DNA from: Trichomonas tenax
Taxonomy: Eukaryota; Parabasalia; Trichomonadida; Trichomonadidae
Assembly: GCA_023091735.1 (NCBI GenBank)
Contig: JALKBU010001303.1
Coordinates: 1-12,882 of the forward strand
DNA: 12,882 nt
Direction of reading: 5' to 3'
Shown: in pieces, positions 1-7,206 of the stretch
How positions within the stretch are numbered: position 1 is the first letter of the stretch
How the letters are laid out: every line of letters begins with the position of its first letter
Program-made: the position numbers and the translations under genes
The notes under the pieces: generated by a model
Seen by the model: the letters and a program-made list of their open reading frames with translations, nothing else
Database searches by the model: none
What the model was told of the DNA's origin: nothing

Positions 1-887
1 AACAATGATTTGATAGATATATAGACTGTGCCACTTACACCACTGGATAGACAACTATCAATATGTACATGAAAGTACTTTCAAATCGAAAAAAATATTA
101 ATCAGATAAAAAGTTATGAAGGTCGCGTGACTACACCGCAGAAGGAAAAATACTGCCGCTTTCTCGAGAAAAACTAAGCAAATTCGCTGCAGCTGAGTTT
201 TTATTTATTATTGCAACCATAAAAATATTGCCTATATGTTTCAATATGGATGCAGAATAATATGGCAAAGAATGAAGGAAATATATCGATATTTTATGAA
301 AAATTATGAATTGAAAGCAAAAATCAAAATTATCGGATTTGTGATATAACCGATCTGCTATATTTTAGATTGGCAAAAATAAAAGACAAAAATAAGGCGA
401 TATATTTTTTTGAAAACAAATTTGTTTGGAAAAATCCATTTTTGATCTTATGCATCAATATGATTACATATGTAAGGCAGATTTATGATGCTAAAAAGCT
501 CCAAAGCGATACTTTTTGGTAAAAAATTTTCTAAAATAGCTGGAAATAATATATAGAATATAATGAACTAATAATATTTTTCACCACTTATTCAAAAATA
601 AAGCATTCAAAATTTCTTTAATAAATTATACTTACCAACATGTTTTGTGCATTATATAGGAAAATACGTTTTCAAGTTTCTCAAAATTTTTTGTAAAGTT
701 CACGATCCTATTTTTGTGATCATTATACAATAATTTTTCAATTTATAAAAGTTGGATCAACAATTGGCATATTTATCATAAGGAGCTTGAATCATTGTCA
801 TATTTTATGTTTATAGCACTTTTGAATTTGAAAGGATTATAACATTAATCGCTTTTTGGTATTTTGTGTTGAATATCGCTATATACT

Positions 888-986
888 GATGATAGTGTTG
901 TTGATGATCCAGGATTCCGTGACGATGATGAAGATGTCAGTATTATCGGACATATCTCAAGGAGCGACAATGTTAAGTTTGATTAA
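888..986 (+). other. Acidic coding-like fragment, possible gene remnant
   Basis: An open frame of 32 sense codons ends in TAA at 984-986. It has no ATG at its 5' end, and in-frame stops lie just upstream at 846 and 870. Its translation is strongly acidic, starting DDSVVDDPGFRDDDEDV, which resembles the acidic tail of a eukaryotic protein. It is richer in G and C than its flanks. The +1 frame over the same bases is also open, because GAT repeats read as ATG, but it gives a methionine-rich peptide that looks like a shadow. It could be the 3' end of a decayed gene or chance; I cannot assign a family. Confidence 0.25.
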
Positions 987-1248
987 TAATATTATAATAT
1001 TTCAATCATCACTTACTTGAATATAAAAATTTGTTGGTTATACATATTTCCTTTGTTTTTAGTCTTATTCTAATTATATCATTTCGATTTTCATATAAAA
1101 ACAATAATATGAAGTTAATTCTTTCTAAAAATAATACATTAAAATAGGAATGATTGATTGCAAAATTACGGTCAACTATCAACAAATGTTAATGAAAAAA
1201 GCGGTTCATTAGTCGCTAACTTTAGATTTTAAAATATAATTATATAAG

Positions 1249-1386
1249 ATGGCAGTAATGGAGTACTATAATCGATCCCAAATGCGACATTTTCTTGAAA
1301 TTGAAAAAAATATCTTTTTGGCAGCTAACTTGTCATATTTGAATTTTCTTATTTCATATGAAAACGAAATAGAATTATATGCTTAA
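1249..1386 (+). CDS. Small ORF, 45 residues, unknown
   Basis: ATG at 1249 opens a 45-codon frame ending in TAA at 1384-1386. The peptide begins MAVMEYYNRSQMRHF and is a plausible soluble helical sequence, with mixed charge and aromatic residues and no signal peptide or membrane segment. A TCATTAG sequence resembling a trichomonad initiator lies at 1206-1212, about 41 bases upstream, which is further than usual. No family is recognised. Open frames of this length occur by chance in DNA this AT-rich, so it may be non-coding or a fragment of a lost gene. Confidence 0.25.
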   Translation: MAVMEYYNRSQMRHFLEIEKNIFLAANLSYLNFLISYENEIELYA

Positions 1387-1481
1387 CGAGAAAATTATAT
1401 TAGTTTATATATGACACGTAAATATATTTCGACATGTAAAAGATAGATGGTCTCAATATGAGTTGATTATTTTCAGCAATA

Positions 1482-1488
1482 TCACTTC
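1482..1488 (+). promoter_or_regulatory. Initiator-like TCACTTC before a tiny ORF
   Basis: TCACTTC matches the trichomonad Inr consensus TCA+1-Y-T/A. The presumed +1 A is at 1484, six bases before the ATG at 1490, a spacing typical of trichomonad genes. The motif is short and will occur by chance, so the call rests on its position before an ATG frame. Confidence 0.3.
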
Positions 1489-1489
1489 A

Positions 1490-1555
1490 ATGCATATTAT
1501 GCATCATATTTTTAAGCTCAAATCGGAAATTTCGAACTGTGGCAGCAACCCATAA
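1490..1555 (+). CDS. Tiny ORF, 21 residues, unknown
   Basis: ATG at 1490 opens 21 codons ending in TAA at 1553-1555. The stop is followed by A and then ATAAA, so a TAAA poly(A)-type signal overlaps the stop, as at the two larger genes ending at 7206 and 7992. The peptide starts MHIMHHIFKLKSEIS and has one cysteine. An initiator-like motif lies immediately upstream. The combination suggests a minimal transcription unit, but the frame is so short that chance is a serious alternative. It could also be a remnant of a larger gene. No function can be inferred. Confidence 0.2.
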   Translation: MHIMHHIFKLKSEISNCGSNP

Positions 1556-1802
1556 AATAAATATTGTATTATTTACATATGCTAATATAAAAGTCATTGA
1601 AAAAAAAACGTTCATGATTCGATTTTTTGAATGCCGACATCTGAAAATAATATTATTTAATTTTTACATATCAGCCATATTGTAGCATTATTAAAATCTA
1701 ATATAATTTTACTCGAATTAAAATAACGCGATTTTATTTAAAAATATAGTAATACTATGTATACAGATTCAAATTTTCTTGATTTAGATCAGTTTGAAAA
1801 GT

Positions 1803-1820
1803 TCATAAAAAAATATCAAT
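1803..1820 (+). promoter_or_regulatory. Candidate start region of the 1827 gene
   Basis: TCATA at 1803-1807 fits the trichomonad initiator pattern and would give a leader of about 22 bases. TCAAT at 1816-1820 is closer but has A instead of a pyrimidine after the +1 A. Neither is decisive. The surrounding A-rich leader fits the other genes here. Confidence 0.25.
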
Positions 1821-1826
1821 TTCTAA

Positions 1827-3005
1827 ATGATAATTCCTTTCTTGTTGATGATTAATGAAGCGAGTTTTAGAAACACCTGTTTGATGGAAACCGTTACTTG
1901 CAATGCCGGAGAGTACTGCAGGTTCTGGGTGTCTAAAATCAACGCGAATGATAAAATATTTTTATATTTTTATGATTTGCAACCTGATGACCTCGTAAAG
2001 TATTCATATTATAACCAATTTTGGGAACCTTTCAATGACTATAGATACTACGTGGCGACAGAGGAACAAAAATCTTCAGTTTTCACCTCTCAATCTTTTA
2101 TTATGGTGGGAATTAAAACGACAACAACACGTGATATCAGCGCCAGAGGAGGTTCTATGGACATGAATGTCTGTCCCGATGGTTTTTTCATATCCACAGC
2201 ACGTAATTTTAACTTGAATTCGTTCATGAGCCAGCACAATCTGTTGATACCATCTTCATTCTGTTTTGTCAGTTTGTTCAAAAATTCACATTACGAAACG
2301 ACTGTTAACGTTGGTCAAAATAATCAAATTTCATATGAGCTGAATACAGCCTATTTTCCAACGATTACTGATGGGCAAACCATTACCTTTGACTCAGATA
2401 GATTACCTGTCTATTTTAGATTGAATCTTCAATCTTCTTCAGCGAATTTACAATTTGCTCTCACTAATTATTATCCTTCCACTGTTGCGAGCTTCCAAAT
2501 TTCGGCAGATCAAATATTTGAACAGCCGCAAGTCCATCCACCGCCTCCTGACACTCCACAGCCACCACCAACAGAGAGTTCAGTTTCATCTTCATCATCA
2601 TCACAAGATGGAGGAGCAATACCAGAACCAACCACAACTCCAACACCACTGCCAACGTGGGATGGAGAGTGGGCCGAAGAGGAAAACGTTATTGTGAGAG
2701 GAAATGATATTCCACAAATAAAAGAAAGTCAGCCTCCTCTTCAGACGAATTACATCAAAACGGATGTCCCAAAGGGCACAAAAATTGCGACAATTTCGAC
2801 AGGAACAATTCTTGTGATTGTTGTAATTATATTATCTGTTTTGAATGCGATTAGAACAGCTGGTAAGGTCAAAAACATCAATAAGTCCGAAGAAAACAAA
2901 GATTTCTCTGATATGCCTTCAGTTTCGTATGATTTGATTTCCCAAAGCGAATATGAGTCTGCTTACGCTTCAGATCCATTTGTTATTAGTGAGCCACAAG
3001 AATGA
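1827..3005 (+). CDS. Single-pass surface protein with proline-rich stalk and endocytic-type tail
   Basis: This 392-residue protein has the layout of a type I membrane protein. Residues 1-12 are a short hydrophobic start (MIIPFLLMINEA) that could be a minimal signal sequence. Residues 13-227 look beta-rich, with cysteines at 18, 25, 31, 116 and 146. Residues 232-277 form a Pro/Ser/Thr stalk with PPPP and a six-serine run, likely extended and O-glycosylated. Residues 320-342 are one transmembrane helix, followed by a 50-residue acidic cytosolic tail. The tail holds YDLI (368-371), a YxxPhi-type sorting signal, and DPF (383-385), an AP-2 appendage-type motif. The ATG at 1827 is certain as the frame start because TAA precedes it directly. 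The stop is TGA. It converges on the chromodomain gene. No named family is recognised; ligand or adhesin roles are guesses. The weak signal peptide is the main oddity. Confidence 0.85.
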   Translation: MIIPFLLMINEASFRNTCLMETVTCNAGEYCRFWVSKINANDKIFLYFYDLQPDDLVKYSYYNQFWEPFNDYRYYVATEEQKSSVFTSQSFIMVGIKTTTTRDISARGGSMDMNVCPDGFFISTARNFNLNSFMSQHNLLIPSSFCFVSLFKNSHYETTVNVGQNNQISYELNTAYFPTITDGQTITFDSDRLPVYFRLNLQSSSANLQFALTNYYPSTVASFQISADQIFEQPQVHPPPPDTPQPPPTESSVSSSSSSQDGGAIPEPTTTPTPLPTWDGEWAEEENVIVRGNDIPQIKESQPPLQTNYIKTDVPKGTKIATISTGTILVIVVIILSVLNAIRTAGKVKNINKSEENKDFSDMPSVSYDLISQSEYESAYASDPFVISEPQE

Positions 3006-3345
3006 TATCGATATTATATATGTTTGTAAAATTTAAATGTTTAATTTTTTTTATATTTTTAAGACTTGGTTAAAAAATTCAAGTTTACTTGGCTAAGTTG
3101 TATTCAATTTCGTAACACTTAAATGAATACAAATGAATTTTTAATTTGAATAAGAAATTTCATTATTTAAAAGTAATTATAATAGAATTTATTATATATT
3201 CCATGACCCAAATATAATCCCATATGCTATTAAAATGAAAAAAAATTTGATGTCTTTGTAATATGAATTTATAGCAAATATATAAATACAAATAACTATA
3301 AGTTTTTCGCAATCATAAGCAAATATTAATAACGAAAAACAAAAA
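3006..3345. other. Convergent intergenic region
   Basis: These 340 bases separate the 3' ends of the surface protein gene (+) and the chromodomain gene (-). The sequence is A/T-rich with several TAAA and TATAAA sequences that could serve as poly(A) signals. The open frame on the minus strand from 3383 overlaps the chromodomain gene end and is not credible. Nothing else is seen. Confidence 0.6.
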
Positions 3346-6006
3346 CTAAAATGATGGGAAATATTCAAATACTGGTGAAACATATTCTGTCAGACCGAGC
3401 TGCTCAAGTGTCTCGCCGCGACATGTGTTATCAAAGAACTTGATAACTTCTCCACATTCTAGACCAAGGAATGACTCTGGAGTTCTGTTTCCTGTTTCGA
3501 TTCCGCAAACGCTGATTTCACTGAGATTGTCGATCACATACTTCTTGGATGACTTAAGATCTTCGATAGTAAATGAAAATGGACCATCAACATAGATTTG
3601 TACACGATGTGATGGAGAGGAAACGACAACAGATAAACCTTCTCTGCAAAGAGAATTTCCAACAATGAAATAATTTCCGCCTCCAAGACTCTCAAGAGCA
3701 CATACATAATTTCCGCACGAGAAGCAGAAAGGCAATGTTACCCCAAACGAGCCGTCAGGAATGTCAACGTAATCAGGAATTCCTCTCCATCCTCCAATTG
3801 ATCGAACTGAATATTCTGCACGAGTTCTTAGTGTTTCCATGTTGGCGAAGAATGATATATCACTGGCAACTTTTTCGCTTATTCTGTGCTCTTCATAGAA
3901 CAGTTTGCGAGAATTGAACAAATTCGTTTCAGATTCAGTGAGAATTGGAAGAAGACCATCAACAGAATTCGAATAATCTGTTAATATTCTAAATTTCGAG
4001 ATTCTTTCAATGAAGTCTTTATCATCTTCAAATCTGGATCCAATCTCGTAATAAAGATTTTGCAGACGCCTAACAAAGTCGTAATTAGACTTTATAGCAA
4101 AAGCAGTATCAACATCAATGAATGATAATATTGTTTCTGCATGATTCCTCACTTTATTGAGCCATCTTGAAAGATCTTCTTTCTTAGTTCTCTTTCCTGC
4201 ATATGAGATAATTCTGCAGCATGTGAATATATCCTGAAGGACATTTGAATCATCGCCATCAAAAATAGATGATTTTTGCATGCTGAAGCCTGATATTTGA
4301 TCAGCAACAAGCTCAAATCTCTTTTTGATTATTGATGCATTTAATGTTGCCAATGGCTGTCGTGTCCATTGTTTATCTGCAATGATGTCTTTCCAATTTC
4401 CCCACCCATGAGTGAAAACAAGTCTTAGCAACTGCATATCACAGCTATCATCCCATTTTTCAAAAGGCTTTAAATTTTGTGGAATGGAGAGTTGAATGGT
4501 GCTTGTATTTTGATACTTTGAGATTGCTGACAAACATATGATGCGTTTCGCATAACGCTTTGCTTCACGTTTGAATAAGTTCTTAAACTTTTCGCAACCG
4601 AAAACAGGACCATTAATGTACCACTGTTGTCTTCTAGTGACAGACATATCTTGTTTGATTGTTTCATTTAAAAGTTTCGATTGGTCTTTGATGTTAATGA
4701 GAATATAATACAAAATAACAGAGCATCCGTCCATAACCATTGTTGATGTGATTTGTTCTGGTAATAAGCGCCTTATTTCACGCCATCTTCCCCATCCATA
4801 TGAAAGAAATTGGACTAACAAAGTATCTCTGATATCAGGTGTCCAAAGATCGTCCTTGTGTGGATCTTCGTAAACGCAAAACAGTGAATTATATTTTTTC
4901 AGATCTGCTTCTTCTTCTGGTGGTGATGAAGATACTTCTTGATTGATTCCAGGTAAATCATCATCTTCATCATCTTTTATTTCTGGTATTGGATCATGTT
5001 TAGGATCTTCACTTTCATGAGGTTCATCATCAATGTAGACTTTGGATGGCTCTGCTGTTGATATTATATAATGAGAAATCTCTTTTTCATCGATAACTTG
5101 AAATTCAGGGAATTTTGTGGGATTAATGACATGCATTATATTAAATTTGTGTTCAACTGTAAGTTTCTTTGATAGTTTCTTCTTCATAAGAATAAATAAA
5201 CTGTTGCATTTCAATGTAGAGATCGAATTATAATCTTCATCATCAAAGTCGGCAAAAACAGCTGGATCATCGATGATAGCTGCAGACCATTCTATAGAAT
5301 GCAACCTTGACTTATATTCGTTATAGGTTAAGATTGATAAAAATAATATTTCAACTTTTGGTATTTGATTTCTTGGCACTGGTAAAAGCATTTCGTACTT
5401 GAAAATTAACTCATTTTCATCTTTATCGTCCTCAAGAACAATCGCATCAAGCTCAGAATTGGCTTGAAGTAAATCTTTCCATAAATTCAGTTCCTCACTA
5501 TCTGCAATGACGATATATGGGCCTGCGATTGACGTTTTATTATGTATTTCCTTTAATAAAAGGCCAAAAATAATATGTCGTTTATCATTTATATGTGAAT
5601 GTACAATTACTCGTTTGTTGTTGATATATACATCCATAAAGCAGTTGAACAATGCTGCCTGTATATCTGTAAGCGTTGAATTTTGCGATAATCTTTCCAA
5701 ATCTTGTTGTGTAATGTTTGTTGAGAGTTTTTGTATATTGGAATATGAACTATTGCCTGCATTCTTCATCTTTTCGAAGAATTTATCCTTTGTTTCCTTT
5801 AAAATCTCAGATGACCAACTGCAGTCTTTATATGTTGATTCTTTCCATTTAACAAGATACAGCTGCGTTTTTGGATCGTAGTACAGAACCTTTTCGACCT
5901 TAGAAGGATTATTTATAATATTTTGATTTATTTGCGAGTTTATTGATTCATCTTCTTGTCTGTTTTCTTCAATTTTCTCCGAATTATCGTCCAAAGCCTC
6001 TCCCAT
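3346..6006 (-). CDS. CHD-like chromodomain protein with degenerate ATPase and SANT/SLIDE-like region
   Basis: This 886-residue protein is probably a nuclear chromatin protein. Residues 36-72 are a chromodomain (VEKVLYYDPKTQLYLVKWKE, then the C-S-W turn). Residues 110-280 follow lobe 1 of SNF2/CHD ATPases: motif Ia is recognisable (AGPYIVIADSEELNLW, 161-176), and so is the strand before motif II (IEWSAAIIDDPAVF, 238-251). The catalytic residues are gone: the P-loop position reads HSHINDKRH (136-144) with no GKT, DEAH is DDPA, and LTGTP is LMKKK (273-277). Only an acidic linker (320-370) follows, with no sign of lobe 2. Residues 387-415 (WTP..GWGRWREIRRLLP) and 516-570 (FEKWDD..GWGNWKDI) resemble the SANT and SLIDE modules of CHD/ISWI. 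Residues 740-886 are cysteine-containing, beta-rich and unrecognised. The start ATG at 6006 has an initiator motif 19 bases upstream; the stop is TAG. Remodelling activity is not expected; scaffolding or nucleosome reading is inferred. Confidence 0.85.
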   Translation of the reverse strand: MGEALDDNSEKIEENRQEDESINSQINQNIINNPSKVEKVLYYDPKTQLYLVKWKESTYKDCSWSSEILKETKDKFFEKMKNAGNSSYSNIQKLSTNITQQDLERLSQNSTLTDIQAALFNCFMDVYINNKRVIVHSHINDKRHIIFGLLLKEIHNKTSIAGPYIVIADSEELNLWKDLLQANSELDAIVLEDDKDENELIFKYEMLLPVPRNQIPKVEILFLSILTYNEYKSRLHSIEWSAAIIDDPAVFADFDDEDYNSISTLKCNSLFILMKKKLSKKLTVEHKFNIMHVINPTKFPEFQVIDEKEISHYIISTAEPSKVYIDDEPHESEDPKHDPIPEIKDDEDDDLPGINQEVSSSPPEEEADLKKYNSLFCVYEDPHKDDLWTPDIRDTLLVQFLSYGWGRWREIRRLLPEQITSTMVMDGCSVILYYILINIKDQSKLLNETIKQDMSVTRRQQWYINGPVFGCEKFKNLFKREAKRYAKRIICLSAISKYQNTSTIQLSIPQNLKPFEKWDDSCDMQLLRLVFTHGWGNWKDIIADKQWTRQPLATLNASIIKKRFELVADQISGFSMQKSSIFDGDDSNVLQDIFTCCRIISYAGKRTKKEDLSRWLNKVRNHAETILSFIDVDTAFAIKSNYDFVRRLQNLYYEIGSRFEDDKDFIERISKFRILTDYSNSVDGLLPILTESETNLFNSRKLFYEEHRISEKVASDISFFANMETLRTRAEYSVRSIGGWRGIPDYVDIPDGSFGVTLPFCFSCGNYVCALESLGGGNYFIVGNSLCREGLSVVVSSPSHRVQIYVDGPFSFTIEDLKSSKKYVIDNLSEISVCGIETGNRTPESFLGLECGEVIKFFDNTCRGETLEQLGLTEYVSPVFEYFPSF

Positions 6007-6020
6007 ATCTATTGGCTCTG

Positions 6021-6027
6021 TAAGTGA
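6021..6027 (-). promoter_or_regulatory. Initiator TCACTTA of the chromodomain gene
   Basis: On the minus strand the sequence reads TCACTTA, an exact fit to the trichomonad Inr consensus TCA+1-Y-T/A. The +1 A would be 6025, giving a 19-base leader to the ATG at 6006. This is the clearest promoter element in the window and a main support for the parabasalid assignment. Confidence 0.55.
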
Positions 6028-6050
6028 CGTTTTTTCGTAAAAAAATCAAA

Positions 6051-6060
6051 TTTTGGCGCG
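6051..6060. promoter_or_regulatory. E2F-like site TTTTGGCGCG
   Basis: TTTTGGCGCG contains TTTGGCGC, an exact match to the eukaryotic E2F/DP consensus TTTSSCGC. It lies about 25-35 bases upstream of the presumed start site of the chromodomain gene and inside the divergent region shared with the gene at 6295. A run of GGCGCG is rare in this A/T-rich intergenic DNA, so it is unlikely to be background. Binding is inferred; a different trichomonad factor could recognise it. Confidence 0.35.
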
Positions 6061-6098
6061 ACAAAAGTGTCAACCATGTAATACGATTTAGAGGGGGC

Positions 6099-6222
6099 AA
6101 AATATTAAAATGGAGTCTTCATTTGACTATTAATATTTAGGGTCTTCCAAAATTATTTTTGGTTGTTTTGAATTAAGGGTTTAAAATATTAAAATAGGGC
6201 TACCATTGAATATTATTTAGGG
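6099..6222. repeat. Imperfect tandem duplication in the divergent promoter
   Basis: The 13-mer AAAATATTAAAAT occurs at 6099-6111 and again at 6183-6195. Each copy is followed by TATTTAGGG, at 6134-6142 and 6214-6222. Between the shared blocks the two units are only loosely alike, for example TTCATTTGACTATTAATATT against ACCATTGAATATTATT. The period is about 80-84 bases. It looks like an old, diverged duplication of one promoter segment; matching A/T-rich blocks by chance cannot be excluded. Confidence 0.4.
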
Positions 6223-6273
6223 TTATAAAAAATTAAACAGGGACTAAAATCTTTTTAAAAAAAGTGCACGTTT

Positions 6274-6280
6274 TCAAATT
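6274..6280 (+). promoter_or_regulatory. Possible initiator TCAAATT of the 6295 gene
   Basis: TCAAATT lies 19 bases before the ATG at 6295 if the A at 6276 is +1. It keeps the TCA core but lacks the pyrimidine of the strict trichomonad consensus. Its spacing is the same as that of the divergent chromodomain gene, which is the only reason to list it. Confidence 0.25.
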
Positions 6281-6294
6281 AAAAAAAATTTAAA

Positions 6295-7206
6295 ATGTAC
6301 AGAGAGCCCACTCGACCTGGGAAGCCGCTTAGTGTTATTCAGGCCGAGCAGAGAAATATGGCTCAGCTCAAAAATATGGGACTTCCGTGGGTATTTATTG
6401 AGCCTACGTGTCTCCACAAAGTTCGCGTTCCACATAAAGGCAGAAAATTCAAACATCAGGAAACATTCGAAAATCTGGGTGCAGGAGATCTCGCTTTCCT
6501 TGGAAATGCGAACGTAGAGATGGACGAAGAAGATATAAAAACTTTATTAGCTTCAGTTAACAACGAAAACGACTATACGAGGGATATTGACTCAGCGCCG
6601 ATGTCCGAGAGATCAAGGAAACCGTTAACGCCCCCTTTAGTTTTATCAAAAAGTATTTCAAATAATATTTTACGAACATCATCGAGAGAAAAACCTGCAT
6701 CGGACGACGAAGATCTGATGTCTGGGCGAGGGAATGCAGCAGCGGTGGATTTGTTCGATCAATTATCGGATGATAACGATAATGCGGACAAAGATTCAGA
6801 AGCGAGCTCAAGAGAACTCGGACAGGAGGATACAAAGAAGATTATCATGGATAACTTGACAAAAGTTGGGGAAAAAATACAAGCTGAAGAATCTTTGCCA
6901 ATTAAAGCATTTGGATTCTCGGATATACCAAAGGAAAGCGAGCAAGCGGACAAGGAAATCATAACTCCAGGTAAACGCAAATTAAGAAATTTTGTTGATT
7001 CAATTTCTCAAATTCCGAAACAACCAACAGTAATTAATGAAGCACATGAAAAATTAAAGCCAAAATTCGATGAAACACAAGATAAGTTAAAGCAATGCGA
7101 AGGTATCCCAAGATTTCTCGCATATCTCGAAGAAAACAATCAGCCAATACCTGATGTTTTCAAAAATATCACCCCAGCAAAACGAGCAAAATCAAACATC
7201 AAATAA
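6295..7206 (+). CDS. Hydrophilic, probably nuclear protein with CDK-type sites
   Basis: This 303-residue protein has no signal peptide or membrane segment. The N-terminal 75 residues (RPGKPLSVIQAEQRN near 7-21, then a short aromatic and basic block with PWVFIEP) look like the ordered, conserved part. Residues 76-180 are acidic, serine-rich and probably disordered. Two full CDK consensus sites, TPGK (224-227) and TPAK (293-296), each start a basic cluster (PGKRK, PAKRAK) that could be a nuclear localisation signal; TPPL at 112 is a minimal site. Phosphorylation next to each signal could control import (inference). It is divergently transcribed from the chromodomain gene across a shared 288-base region with an E2F-like site, which may hint at cell-cycle expression. 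The stop TAA is followed by A, making the TAAA signal typical of trichomonads. I do not recognise the family. Confidence 0.8.
   Translation: MYREPTRPGKPLSVIQAEQRNMAQLKNMGLPWVFIEPTCLHKVRVPHKGRKFKHQETFENLGAGDLAFLGNANVEMDEEDIKTLLASVNNENDYTRDIDSAPMSERSRKPLTPPLVLSKSISNNILRTSSREKPASDDEDLMSGRGNAAAVDLFDQLSDDNDNADKDSEASSRELGQEDTKKIIMDNLTKVGEKIQAEESLPIKAFGFSDIPKESEQADKEIITPGKRKLRNFVDSISQIPKQPTVINEAHEKLKPKFDETQDKLKQCEGIPRFLAYLEENNQPIPDVFKNITPAKRAKSNIK

Larger units (their letters stand above)
1..1826. other. AT-rich region without a large gene
   Basis: No open frame of 60 codons or more starting at ATG is present. The stretch is mostly A/T-rich with a few less AT-rich islands, near 118-205, 885-985 and 1490-1552. 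These hold short open frames, the best of which are listed separately. Frame +3 is open from 720 to 842 and frame +2 from roughly 606 to 733; they overlap and could be two pieces of a decayed gene. At this base composition, however, open stretches of about 40 codons are expected by chance. I saw no transposon ends, tRNA or long repeat. Confidence 0.6.

Noticed and set aside
2455..2697. His/Gln-rich 80-codon plus-strand frame and a minus-strand 63-codon frame over the proline/serine stalk.
   Set aside because: Both are shadows of the biased codons of the surface protein stalk.
3192..3383. Minus-strand 63-codon frame at the end of the chromodomain gene.
   Set aside because: It overlaps the last codons of that gene in another phase and consists mostly of AT-rich Ile/Phe/Tyr codons from the intergenic region.
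5507..5881. 124-codon plus-strand frame inside the chromodomain gene.
   Set aside because: It is antisense to well-supported coding sequence with recognisable domains, and its own translation shows no domain or start signal.
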